From the NCBI GenBank assembly GCA_020846995.1, contig JADLCV010000238.1:1-33922 (forward strand): a DNA stretch of 33,922 bases, written 5' to 3'. Position numbers and translations under genes: made by a program. Below are positions 1 through 7,429 of this stretch, one piece after another (positions within the stretch are counted from its first letter, which is position 1; every line of letters begins with the position of its first letter). This DNA comes from Paracoccaceae bacterium. GTDB lineage: Bacteria; Pseudomonadota; Alphaproteobacteria; Rhodobacterales; Rhodobacteraceae. Below the pieces are notes generated by a model. It did no database searches. It saw only the letters and a program-made list of their open reading frames with translations, and was not told the DNA's origin.

Positions 1-609
<609 letters not shown>

Positions 610-619
610 GGAGGGGGCG

Positions 620-1015
620 ATGGCCGGCACCATGAAGTTCGACCTCGTCAGCCCCGAGCGGCGGCTGGCCTCGGCCGAGGCCAGCGAGGTGATGATCCCC
701 GGCGCCGACGGCGACCTCACGGCGATGGAGGGGCATGCCCCGGTGATCCTCTCGCTGCGGCCCGGCATCCTGCGCGTGACCGGCCCCGAGGGCACCAGCG
801 AATACGCGGTGACGGGCGGATTCGCCGAGATCACGGCCGTGGCGGCGACCGTCCTTGCCGAGCAGGCGGTGCCGCGGGCCGAGGTCACGGCGGCCTTCGT
901 CGAGGGGCTGATCGCCGAGGCGCGCGAGGCCGGCCGGGGCGCGACCGGGGCGGCGCGGGATGCCTCCGACAAGCTTCTCGCCGATCTCGAGGCGCTGCGC
1001 GCCGCCGCCCACTGA
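620..1015 (+). CDS. atpC: F1F0 ATP synthase subunit epsilon
   Basis: Epsilon subunit of the F1 rotor stalk, which couples gamma to the c-ring and can inhibit ATP hydrolysis. The 131-residue product begins [16 protein letters not shown] and has the N-terminal beta-sandwich pattern ([20 protein letters not shown], then [14 protein letters not shown]). A short alanine-rich helical tail follows; it is slightly shorter than the E. coli protein of about 138 residues. A GGAGGGGG ribosome-binding site lies just before the ATG at 620, and atpD ends 10 bases upstream. It is the last gene of the atp operon, because a GC-rich perfect hairpin begins at the base after its stop codon. Confidence 0.96.
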   Translation: MAGTMKFDLVSPERRLASAEASEVMIPGADGDLTAMEGHAPVILSLRPGILRVTGPEGTSEYAVTGGFAEITAVAATVLAEQAVPRAEVTAAFVEGLIAEAREAGRGATGAARDASDKLLADLEALRAAAH

Positions 1016-1048
1016 CCGCGCCCGCCCGGGTCCGGGCGGCGGGCGCGG
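1016..1048 (+). terminator. Hairpin after atpC, probable atp operon terminator
   Basis: An 11-bp perfect stem (CCGCGCCCGCC at 1016-1026 pairing with GGCGGGCGCGG at 1038-1048) with an 11-base loop starts directly after the atpC stop codon. No T-run follows, which is common for hairpin terminators in very GC-rich genomes. It could instead act as a 3' mRNA stabiliser. Confidence 0.55.
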
Positions 1049-1138
1049 GGAAAGCCTGCATCCGCTGCTCGCCTCTCCCTCCCGTCTCTGGCAGACTTGG
1101 CGGCCAGCGGATGGGCCTTGCCGGGGCGGAGACGCGGC

Positions 1139-1489
1139 ATGCTGAGGATCCCAGTCGGAGACCTCGGGATCGACCGGGGGTCGGTCGTGATGTTCTCGGA
1201 CTTCCAGGAGGGCGGGCCGATGTGGCGCGGCGAGGGCCCGCGCGAGGTCCGCCAGCCCGTGACCTTCGCCCGCCCCTTCGCCGCCCTCCCGGTGGTGACG
1301 GTCGCGCTCTCGATGTGGGACATCGACAGCCGCATGAACCAGCGCGCCGACCTCGCGGCCGAGAACGTCACGCCCGACGGCTTCGAGCTGGTCTTCCGCA
1401 CCTGGGGCGACACGCGGGTGGCGCGCGTCCGCGCCGACTGGGCGGCCTTCGGCGCCCTTCCCGACCCCGACCTCTGGCAGCTTGACTGA
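1139..1489 (+). CDS. H-type lectin domain protein
   Basis: Small 116-residue protein that fits the H-type lectin fold (the family of Helix agglutinin and discoidin C-terminal domains), which binds N-acetylgalactosamine-like sugars in the characterised members. The pattern is visible as GSVVMFSDFQEGGPMW at the start, then REVRQPVTFARPF, PVVTVALSMWDID, and a final GFELVFRTWGDTRVARVRADWAAFG. The ATG at 1139 is chosen because GGGGCGGAG lies about 8 bases upstream; an in-frame ATG at 1097 would add 14 residues unlike the family. No signal peptide or membrane segment is visible, so the product should be cytoplasmic unless exported by another route. It lies 123 bases after atpC, behind the hairpin, so it probably has its own promoter. 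The sugar ligand and cellular role are unknown. Confidence 0.75.
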   Translation: MLRIPVGDLGIDRGSVVMFSDFQEGGPMWRGEGPREVRQPVTFARPFAALPVVTVALSMWDIDSRMNQRADLAAENVTPDGFELVFRTWGDTRVARVRADWAAFGALPDPDLWQLD

Positions 1490-1560
1490 CCCCGGGGTGA
1501 CGGGGTTGCCCCCGCGGGCCCCAGGGCTTAGGTGTCGCCGAGCAGCGAAGAAGGGCCGCC

Positions 1561-2187
1561 ATGCAGTTCACGCCGTTCCCGCCCCGCCTCGACGACGAGG
1601 AGGAGGAGGAGAAGAAGCCCGAGGCCGCCGAGAAGGCGCCCTCGCATGTCGTCGACAAGCACCTCTTCGAGGCCCGCACCGTCCTCATCACCGGCCCGAT
1701 CAACCAGGACCTCGCGCGCGGCGCGGCGGCGCGCCTCCTCGCCCTCGCCCAGGTGTCGGCCGAACCCGTCACCGTCATCCTCTCCTCGCCCGGCGGGCAT
1801 GTCGAATCGGGCGACATGATCCACGACATGATCCGCTTCGTCGGTGTCCCGGTGAACATGGTCGGCACCGGCTGGGTCGCCTCGGCGGGCGCCCTGATCT
1901 TCGTCGCCGTCCCGCGCGAGCGGCGCTTCTGCACGCCCAACACGCGCTTCCTCCTCCACCAGCCCTCGGGCGGGATGGGCGGGCCGGCGACCGACATCGG
2001 CATCCAGGCCCGCGAGATCCTCAAGATGCGGGCCCGCCTCAACGCTATCTTCGCCGCCGCGACCGGCCAGCCGATCGAGAAGATCGACCGCGACACCGAC
2101 CGCGACTACTGGATGTCGCCCGAGGAGGCGGTCGCCTACGGCCTCCTCGGCCGCGTCGTCGCCTCGGCCGCCGATCTCCGCGGCTAG
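1561..2187 (+). CDS. ClpP-like serine peptidase (ATP-dependent Clp protease proteolytic subunit family)
   Basis: 208-residue member of the ClpP fold, which forms barrel-shaped rings that degrade proteins fed by Clp ATPases. The catalytic triad is present: Ser108 in GWVASAGAL, His133 in FLLHQPSGG and Asp182 in RDTDRDYWMSPEEA. The oxyanion-hole glycines are in SSPGGHVESGDM (residues 75-86). Residues 11-26 are a low-complexity acidic stretch (EEEEEKKPEAAEK) that replaces the usual ClpP N-terminus. This form is widespread in Rhodobacterales beside a canonical ClpP. Canonical clpP is normally followed by clpX; here the next gene is prs on the other strand, so this is probably a second paralogue. 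An AAGAAGGG site precedes the ATG. Its partner ATPase is unknown. Confidence 0.85.
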   Translation: MQFTPFPPRLDDEEEEEKKPEAAEKAPSHVVDKHLFEARTVLITGPINQDLARGAAARLLALAQVSAEPVTVILSSPGGHVESGDMIHDMIRFVGVPVNMVGTGWVASAGALIFVAVPRERRFCTPNTRFLLHQPSGGMGGPATDIGIQAREILKMRARLNAIFAAATGQPIEKIDRDTDRDYWMSPEEAVAYGLLGRVVASAADLRG

Positions 2188-2205
2188 GCGGGCGCGGCCC
2201 GGCCG

Positions 2206-3225
2206 TCAGCTGCGCGAATACATGCCCTCGTAGATCGGCTTCAGGGTCTCGGTCTCGAACAGCGACGAGACGCTGGTGCCGTTCCAGATGTTGAGGATCG
2301 CCTGCGCGAACATCGGCGCGGTCGGGATGATGCGGATCTTGGGGGCGGCGCGCACCGCGGCCGAGGGCTCGATCGAGTCGGTGACGACGAGGCTCTTCAT
2401 CACCGAGGCGCCGATGCGCTCGACCGCCGGGCCCGAGAGGACGCCGTGGGTGATGTAGGCGTGGACCTCGGTCGCGCCGGCCTCGACGAGCGTCTCGGCC
2501 CCCTTCACGAGCGTCCCGGCGGTGTCGCAGATGTCGTCGACGATGATGCAGGTGCGTCCCTGGACCTCGCCGATCACCGTCATCTCGGCGATCTCGCCCG
2601 GCCCGGCGCGGCGCTTGTCGACGACCGCGAGCCCGGCGCCGACGCGGGTCGCAAGCTCGCGCGCCCGCGTCACCCCGCCGACGTCGGGCGAGACCACGGT
2701 CAGCGTGTCGCAGCGGCCGCGGAAATGGTGCTCGACGTCCATGGCGAAGATCGGCGCCGAATAGAGGTTGTCGACCGGGATGTCGAAGAAGCCCTGGATC
2801 TGGGCGGCGTGAAGGTCGAGCGTCAGGACCCGCTCGATCCCGGCCTCGACGATCAGGTTGGCGACCAGCTTGGCCGAGATCGGGGTCCGCGCCTTGGTCC
2901 GCCGGTCCTGCCTCGCGTAGCCGAAATAGGGAATGACGGCCGTGATCCGCGCCGCCGACGAACGCCGGAGCGCATCGGCGATGATGAGCAGCTCCATCAG
3001 GTTGTCGTTGGCGGGGTGCGAGGTCGGCTGGATGATGAACATGTCCTCGCCGCGGACGTTCTCGAACACCTCGACGAAGATCTCCTGGTCGTTGAAGCGC
3101 TCGACGCGGGCGTTGACGAGGGTGACGGGCAGGCCACGGTGCACGCTCATGCGCCGGGCGATGGCCTGCGCGAGGGCGCGGTTGGCGTTGCCCGCGATGA
3201 GCTTCGGTTCGGTCATGGCGACCAT
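2206..3225 (-). CDS. prs: Ribose-phosphate pyrophosphokinase (PRPP synthetase)
   Basis: Makes 5-phosphoribosyl-1-pyrophosphate from ribose 5-phosphate and ATP, the precursor of purines, pyrimidines, histidine, tryptophan and NAD. Visible motifs: [16 protein letters not shown] at the N-terminus, [25 protein letters not shown], the flexible-loop segment [24 protein letters not shown], and the PRPP-binding loop in [14 protein letters not shown]. The predicted length of 339 residues is slightly above the usual 310-320. The ATG at 3225 is chosen because a GGGGGG run sits 8 bases upstream; an ATG three codons later (3216) gives the start MTEPKLIAG common in relatives and is an equal alternative. 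It converges on the ClpP-like gene with a 18-base gap. Confidence 0.96.
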   Translation of the reverse strand: MVAMTEPKLIAGNANRALAQAIARRMSVHRGLPVTLVNARVERFNDQEIFVEVFENVRGEDMFIIQPTSHPANDNLMELLIIADALRRSSAARITAVIPYFGYARQDRRTKARTPISAKLVANLIVEAGIERVLTLDLHAAQIQGFFDIPVDNLYSAPIFAMDVEHHFRGRCDTLTVVSPDVGGVTRARELATRVGAGLAVVDKRRAGPGEIAEMTVIGEVQGRTCIIVDDICDTAGTLVKGAETLVEAGATEVHAYITHGVLSGPAVERIGASVMKSLVVTDSIEPSAAVRAAPKIRIIPTAPMFAQAILNIWNGTSVSSLFETETLKPIYEGMYSRS

Positions 3226-3257
3226 GCGCGGTGCCCCCCCTGGTCGGATTCGTGACG

Positions 3258-3286
3258 TTGACACCGCTAATCACCCGCCCTAGTCG
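3258..3286 (+). promoter_or_regulatory. Candidate promoter for the isomerase-hydrolase pair
   Basis: A perfect -35 hexamer TTGACA (3258-3263) is followed after 17 bases by TAGTCG (3281-3286), a weak -10 match. It lies 32 bases before the ATG at 3319, in the 93-base gap between divergent genes. Only the -35 and the spacing are convincing. Confidence 0.35.
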
Positions 3287-3318
3287 GTGCAAGCATCCCC
3301 CCCGCCCGGCGAGGCAAC

Positions 3319-3918
3319 ATGGCGCACATCGACTGCTTCCTCGCGACCGTGTCGCCCTGGGTCTATCTCGCCGGCCGCCGGCTCGAGGCGATCGCCGCCC
3401 GCCACGGGGCGACGGTCGCCTACCGGCCGGTGGATCCGGGCGCGCTTTTCGCCCGCACCGGCGGGGTACCGCTGGCCGACCGCCACCCCGCCCGGCAGGA
3501 CTACCGGCTCCAGGAACTCCGCCGCTGGTCGGCCCATCTCGGGCTGCCGCTCACCCTCCGGCCGCGGCACTTCCCCGTCAACCCCGCCCCCTCGGCCTAT
3601 GCCGTGATCGCCGCGGCCCGCGCCGGCGGCGGCGACCTTCCCGGCCTGGTCCACGGCTTTGCCCGCGCCGTCTGGGCCGAGGAGCGCGACATCGCCGACG
3701 ACGCCGAGGTGCGCGCGATCCTCGCCGCCCATGGCCACGATCCCGGGCTCGCCGACCGCGGGCTGCTGTTCGGCGCCGAGACCTATGGCGCAAACCTCGA
3801 GGAGGCGGTGGCGCGCGGGGTCTTCGGGGTGCCGTTCTTCATCGTCGGCGAGGAGCGTTTCTGGGGCCAGGACCGGCTCGACTTTCTCGACCGCCATCTC
3901 GCCGCGACGGCTTCGTGA
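3319..3918 (+). CDS. 2-hydroxychromene-2-carboxylate isomerase family protein (DsbA/GST-kappa fold)
   Basis: 199-residue thioredoxin-fold protein of the HCCA isomerase / GST-kappa group. The characterised enzyme converts 2-hydroxychromene-2-carboxylate to trans-o-hydroxybenzylidenepyruvate in naphthalene breakdown, using glutathione. The N-terminus HIDCFLATVSPWVYLAGRRLE carries the active-site Ser-Pro pair where DsbA has CXXC. The C-terminal GVFGVPFFIVGEERFWGQDRL is the family cis-proline and helix signature. No naphthalene genes are nearby, and family members are common in genomes without that pathway, so the substrate is unassigned. Its stop overlaps the GTG start of the following hydrolase (GTGA), so the two are translationally coupled. 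The ATG at 3319 follows a GCGAGG site. Confidence 0.85.
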   Translation: MAHIDCFLATVSPWVYLAGRRLEAIAARHGATVAYRPVDPGALFARTGGVPLADRHPARQDYRLQELRRWSAHLGLPLTLRPRHFPVNPAPSAYAVIAAARAGGGDLPGLVHGFARAVWAEERDIADDAEVRAILAAHGHDPGLADRGLLFGAETYGANLEEAVARGVFGVPFFIVGEERFWGQDRLDFLDRHLAATAS

Positions 3919-4742
3919 GCCGGGCGGCGGCGGCGCGGCCGGAGCCTCCGGGGCCCCCGGGGCCTCATGTGCTGCGGTTCGGGGACGGGCCGCAGCCGGC
4001 CCTTCTCCTCCACTGCTCGCTCGCCCGGGCGGGGGCGTGGACGGGGCTCATGGCCGGGCTCGGCACACGCTGGAGCGCGCTCGCCCCCGATCTTCCCGGC
4101 CACGGCCGCAGCCCCGACTGGGACGGGGTGACGGACTTCGGCGATGCGGCGCTGGCGCTGGCGCTGCCGCTGCTCGGGCCCGGGCCGACCGATGTCGCCG
4201 GCCATTCCTTCGGCGGCGCGGTCGCGCTCCGCATCGCCCTCGACCATCCCGGCCGGACGCGCCGCCTGGTCCTTGTCGAGCCCGTCCTGTTCGCCGCCGC
4301 GCGCAGGGACGGGGCGGCGGCGCTGGCCGGCCATGACGCCCACATGGCCGGGGTGCGGGCGGCGCTGGCCGCGGGAGACCGGGCCGGAGCGCTCGCGCGC
4401 TTCTTCGCCGTCTGGGGCGCGGGCGGAACGGTCGCGGACCTCCCCGACCACCAGCGCCGCTACCTCGAGGAGCGCATTCCCCTCATTGCCGCCGGCGGGC
4501 CGACGCTCGAGGACGACGTCCACGCCCTCTTCGCCCCCGGCCGGCTCGAGGGGCTCGGGATGCCCGTCCTCCTCGTCGAGGGCGGCGCCTCGCCGCCCGT
4601 GATCGCCGCCATCGGCCGCCATCTCGCCCGCTGCATTCCCGGGCTCCGGCGGGTCGTCGTCCCGGGGGCCGGCCACATGCTGCCGATCACCCATGCCGGC
4701 GCGGTCGCCGCCCTGATCGCCTCCGTCCTCGACGCCGGCTGA
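3915..4742 (+). CDS. Alpha/beta-fold hydrolase
   Basis: 275-residue hydrolase of unknown substrate. Visible elements: ALLLHCSLARAGAW (oxyanion-hole strand), APDLPGHGRSPD, the nucleophile elbow GHSFGG with Ser98, and the catalytic His254 in VPGAGHMLPITH. The acidic triad member is not obvious: where relatives usually have GxxD after strand beta-7, this protein reads VEGGASPP. The GTG at 3915 is chosen as start because it overlaps the TGA of the isomerase gene by three bases and no in-frame ATG lies close by. The first 18 residues are proline-rich and probably disordered. There is no signal peptide, so it is cytoplasmic. Coupling suggests it acts in the same process as the isomerase homologue, possibly on an ester or ring-cleavage product, but this is inference. 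Confidence 0.8.
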   Translation: MSRAAAARPEPPGPPGPHVLRFGDGPQPALLLHCSLARAGAWTGLMAGLGTRWSALAPDLPGHGRSPDWDGVTDFGDAALALALPLLGPGPTDVAGHSFGGAVALRIALDHPGRTRRLVLVEPVLFAAARRDGAAALAGHDAHMAGVRAALAAGDRAGALARFFAVWGAGGTVADLPDHQRRYLEERIPLIAAGGPTLEDDVHALFAPGRLEGLGMPVLLVEGGASPPVIAAIGRHLARCIPGLRRVVVPGAGHMLPITHAGAVAALIASVLDAG

Positions 4743-4783
4743 GGCGGCCCGGGGCGCGGCGGCCGCGGCCGGGACCGTCCTTC

Positions 4784-5836
4784 CTATCCGCCGAGGAGCG
4801 CGACGAGGCCGTCGACCTCGGCCGCGGTCGTGCACCAGGAGGCGACGAGGCGGGCCGCGACCGGCTCCTCGCCCGGGCCCTCGAGGGTCTGGCCTGCGGG
4901 CCAGAGGTGATAGACGGCGCCCGCCGCCCGGGCCCGGCGGTGGGCGGAGCGGGGAAAGGCCGCGAAGACCGCATTGGCCTCGCGCGGGTGGACGAGCCGC
5001 GCCCCCGGCACCGCCCCGAGCCCCAGGGCCAGCCGCGCGGCCATGGCGTTGGCGTGGCGGGCCAGGTCCTGCCACAGCCCGGCCTCGAGCCAGGCCTCCA
5101 TCTGGGCGGCAAGGAAGCGGTGCTTGGAGACGAGATGGCCGCCGCGCTTGCGGCGGATCTCGAACTCCCACGAGCGGGCGGGATCGAAGAGGATCACCGC
5201 CTCGACCCCCATGAGCCCGTTCTTGGTGCCGCCGAACGAGAGGGCGTCGACGCCGGCCTTCCAGGTCAGTTCGGCCGGCGTGCAGCCGAGGGCGACGAGC
5301 GCGTTGGCCAGCCGCGCCCCGTCCATGTGCACGGGCAGCCCCGCCCCCCGGGCCACGGCGGCGAGCGCCGCGACCTCGCCCGGGCGGTAGAGGGTGCCGG
5401 CCTCGGTCGCGTTGGTGATCGTCACCGCCCCGGGCTGGATGCTGTGCACGCCGACCCGGCCCGTGGAGGCGATGGCGGCGGCGAGCGCCGCGGGGGTCAT
5501 GCGGCCGTGCTCGCCCGCGACCGGGACGAGGCGGGCGCCACCGCTGAAGAACTCCGGCGCGCCGCATTCGTCGACCATGACATGGGCCTCGGCGTGGGAG
5601 AAGATCGCCGCCCAGGGGGGGCAGAGGCTCGCGAGCGCGAGCGAGTTCGCGGCCGTTCCCGTGGTGACGAGATGCACCTCGGCCGCGGGCGCCTCGAAAA
5701 GCGTCCGCAGGCGGTCGCGCACCCGTGCCGTCAGGGGGTCGCTGCCGTAGCCCGTGGCGGGGCCGGCATTGGCGCGCGCGATCGCCGCGAGGACCGCATC
5801 GGGCACGCCGCTGCCGTTGTCCGAGGCAAAGAACAT
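4784..5836 (-). CDS. ltaE: Low-specificity L-threonine aldolase (beta-eliminating lyase family)
   Basis: 350-residue PLP enzyme that cleaves L-threonine or L-allo-threonine to glycine and acetaldehyde. It begins MFFASDNGSGVPDAVL, the typical start with Asp6. The Schiff-base lysine is Lys205 in LSFGGTKNGLMG, Asp172 and Arg175 are in VHMDGARLANA, and His81 in FSHAEAHV corresponds to the ring-stacking histidine. GYGSDPLTARV near residue 30 is the family signature. The ATG at 5836 overlaps the TGA of the upstream cysteine-cluster gene by one base (TGATG) and is preceded by GGAGGG, so the gene is coupled as the third member of ribF-ycgN-ltaE. The tail of about 10 residues is shorter than in some relatives. 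It converges on the hydrolase gene with a 41-base GC-rich gap. Confidence 0.92.
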   Translation of the reverse strand: MFFASDNGSGVPDAVLAAIARANAGPATGYGSDPLTARVRDRLRTLFEAPAAEVHLVTTGTAANSLALASLCPPWAAIFSHAEAHVMVDECGAPEFFSGGARLVPVAGEHGRMTPAALAAAIASTGRVGVHSIQPGAVTITNATEAGTLYRPGEVAALAAVARGAGLPVHMDGARLANALVALGCTPAELTWKAGVDALSFGGTKNGLMGVEAVILFDPARSWEFEIRRKRGGHLVSKHRFLAAQMEAWLEAGLWQDLARHANAMAARLALGLGAVPGARLVHPREANAVFAAFPRSAHRRARAAGAVYHLWPAGQTLEGPGEEPVAARLVASWCTTAAEVDGLVALLGG

Positions 5837-6390
5837 CAGCCCTCCTCTCCGCCGTCGCCCCCGCCGGCCGCCGCGGCGAGCGCCGGCCCGGCCCGGCCGG
5901 GGGCGTCTTCGTCGCCGTCGAGATCGACGATGTGGTCCTCCCACTCCTCCTCGGCGACCTCGTATTCCGGCACCGTCCAGCCCGCGACCGAGATGCCGGC
6001 GGCGTGGACGCTGTCGGGGTCGCCCGAGACGAGCGGATGCCAGGGGGCGAGCGGCCGGCCCTCGTGCAGGCACCGGTAGGCGCAGGTCGGCGGCATCCAG
6101 TAGGCGACACGGCCGATCGTCGCCGGGGTCAGCACGACGCAGTCGGGCACATAGGTGCGGCGGCTGGCGTAGCGGCTGCAGCGGCAGGTCTCGGCATCGA
6201 GCAGCCGGCAGGCGACGCGGGTGTAGGCGACCTCGTGGGTGTCGGGATCCTCGAGCTTGTTCAGGCAGCAGCGGCCGCAGCCGTCGCAGAGCGCCTCCCA
6301 CTCGGCCGGGCGCATGGCGGCGAGCGGGATCCGCTCCCAGAAGCGCGAGCGCAGGCCCTGGGCAACCGGGGGGGGGCGCCTAGCGCGCAT
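5836..6390 (-). CDS. YcgN/UPF0260 family cysteine-cluster protein
   Basis: 184-residue protein of the YcgN (UPF0260) family, function not established. The cluster CDGCGRCCLNKLED is followed by VACRLLDAETCRCSRYASR and VPDCVVLTP, giving eight or more conserved cysteines that probably bind a metal or iron-sulfur centre. The family start SRFWERIPLAAM precedes WEALCDGCG. The ATG at 6390 lies inside the last codons of ribF (11-base overlap), so translation is coupled. Codons 5-9 contain a run of nine C residues (6368-6376), and the segment before FWERIPL has no family counterpart, so the exact start is less secure than the rest. The C-terminus (about residues 150-184) is acidic, then glycine/alanine-rich and probably disordered. 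Confidence 0.85.
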   Translation of the reverse strand: MRARRPPPVAQGLRSRFWERIPLAAMRPAEWEALCDGCGRCCLNKLEDPDTHEVAYTRVACRLLDAETCRCSRYASRRTYVPDCVVLTPATIGRVAYWMPPTCAYRCLHEGRPLAPWHPLVSGDPDSVHAAGISVAGWTVPEYEVAEEEWEDHIVDLDGDEDAPGRAGPALAAAAGGGDGGEEG

Positions 6391-7339
6391 CGGCGGCGGC
6401 CCCGTGGGCCGCGAGCGCGGCCCGCGCCCGGGCGCAGTCCTCGTGCATCGCGGCGACCAGCGCCGCGACCGAATCGAACCGCGCCTCCGGGCGCAGGAAG
6501 GCGACCAGCGCGACCGAGAGGTGAGAGCCGTAGAGGTCGCCCGCGAAGTCGAAGAGGAAGCTCTCGAGCCGCGCCTCCTCGCCCGCGAACATCGGCCGCA
6601 CGCCGAGCGAGGCGACGGCGTCGTGGCGGCCGCGGTGCCGCCCCCCGAGGACGTCGACGCGCACGGCATAGACCCCGAAGCGCGGCGGGTGCAGCCCGGC
6701 CAGCGACAGGTTGGCGGTCGGGAAGCCCAGGGCCCGCCCGCGCTTGTCACCGTGCAGCACCTCGCCCTCGATGCGGTGCCAGTGGCCGAGCATGCGCGCG
6801 GCCTCCTCGGGCCGGCCCTCGCTCAGGGCGACGCGGATGAGCGTCGAGGAGATGGCACGGCCGCCCGCGTCGACAAGGTCGATCACCGTCACCCCGAAGC
6901 CCTCGGCCCGGCCAAGCGCGGCCAGTCCCTCGGCGGTGCCGGCGCGGCCGTGGCCGAAGCGGAAGTCGGGGCCAACCGCGACATGGTGGACGCCGAGGCC
7001 GCGGGCCAGCACCTCGCCCGCGAAGGCCGCGGGCGAAAGCGACGCCAGGGCGGTGTCGAAGGGGATCTCGTAGAGGATGTCGACGCCGAGGCGGGCCATG
7101 CGGTTCGCCCGCGCCTCGGCGTTCATGAGCCGGAAGGGGGGGGCGTCGGGGGCGAAGACCTGCCGGGGATGGGGCTCGAAGGTGACGACGCCAAGCGGCC
7201 GGCCGGCGGCACGCGCGACCGCGCGGGCCCGCTCGATCAGCGCCCGGTGGCCGAGATGGACCCCGTCGAAGTTGCCGAGCGCGACCGCGGCGCCGCGCAG
7301 GGCAGGATCGTCGGCGACGGGCGAGCGGAGAAGACGCAT
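6380..7339 (-). CDS. ribF: Bifunctional riboflavin kinase / FAD synthetase
   Basis: 319-residue bifunctional enzyme making FMN from riboflavin and then FAD. The N-terminal adenylyltransferase domain shows VALGNFDGVHLGHRALI (residues 19-35), TFEPHPRQVF and VGPDFRFGHGRAG, with ISSTLIR ending the domain near residue 169. The C-terminal kinase domain shows VLHGDKRGRALGFPTANL, GVYAVRV, and ESFLFDFAGDLYG. The ATG at 7339 gives the usual MRLLRSP start. It is the first gene of ribF-ycgN-ltaE, and its stop overlaps the start of the cysteine-cluster gene. The 90-base gap upstream contains a hairpin that probably ends operon A, so ribF should have its own promoter or be reached by readthrough. Confidence 0.96.
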   Translation of the reverse strand: MRLLRSPVADDPALRGAAVALGNFDGVHLGHRALIERARAVARAAGRPLGVVTFEPHPRQVFAPDAPPFRLMNAEARANRMARLGVDILYEIPFDTALASLSPAAFAGEVLARGLGVHHVAVGPDFRFGHGRAGTAEGLAALGRAEGFGVTVIDLVDAGGRAISSTLIRVALSEGRPEEAARMLGHWHRIEGEVLHGDKRGRALGFPTANLSLAGLHPPRFGVYAVRVDVLGGRHRGRHDAVASLGVRPMFAGEEARLESFLFDFAGDLYGSHLSVALVAFLRPEARFDSVAALVAAMHEDCARARAALAAHGAAADAR

Positions 7340-7361
7340 GCCGCTGACCTAGCGGCCGCCC

Positions 7362-7384
7362 CGGGCGGGCGCAAGGTCCGCCCG
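7362..7384 (-). terminator. Hairpin after operon A
   Basis: CGGGCGG at 7362-7368 pairs with CCGCCCG at 7378-7384 around a 9-base loop. It lies 45 bases after the aminotransferase stop codon (minus strand) and 22 bases before ribF. No T-run is visible; the assignment rests on position and stem. Confidence 0.4.
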
Positions 7385-7429
7385 CGGGCCGGGCCGCCGC
7401 GGTATCGGGCGACCTCCCGGGGCCTTCGC

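Noticed and set aside
1490-1560. Promoter in the gap before the ClpP-like gene
   Set aside because: TTGCCC and TTAGGT have 16-base spacing but are poor matches, so they were not listed as a promoter.
4746-4773. Terminator between the converging hydrolase and ltaE genes
   Set aside because: The region is GC-rich and contains a GGCCGCGGCC palindrome, but the possible outer stem has a bulge and no T-run, so it cannot be told from chance in this composition.
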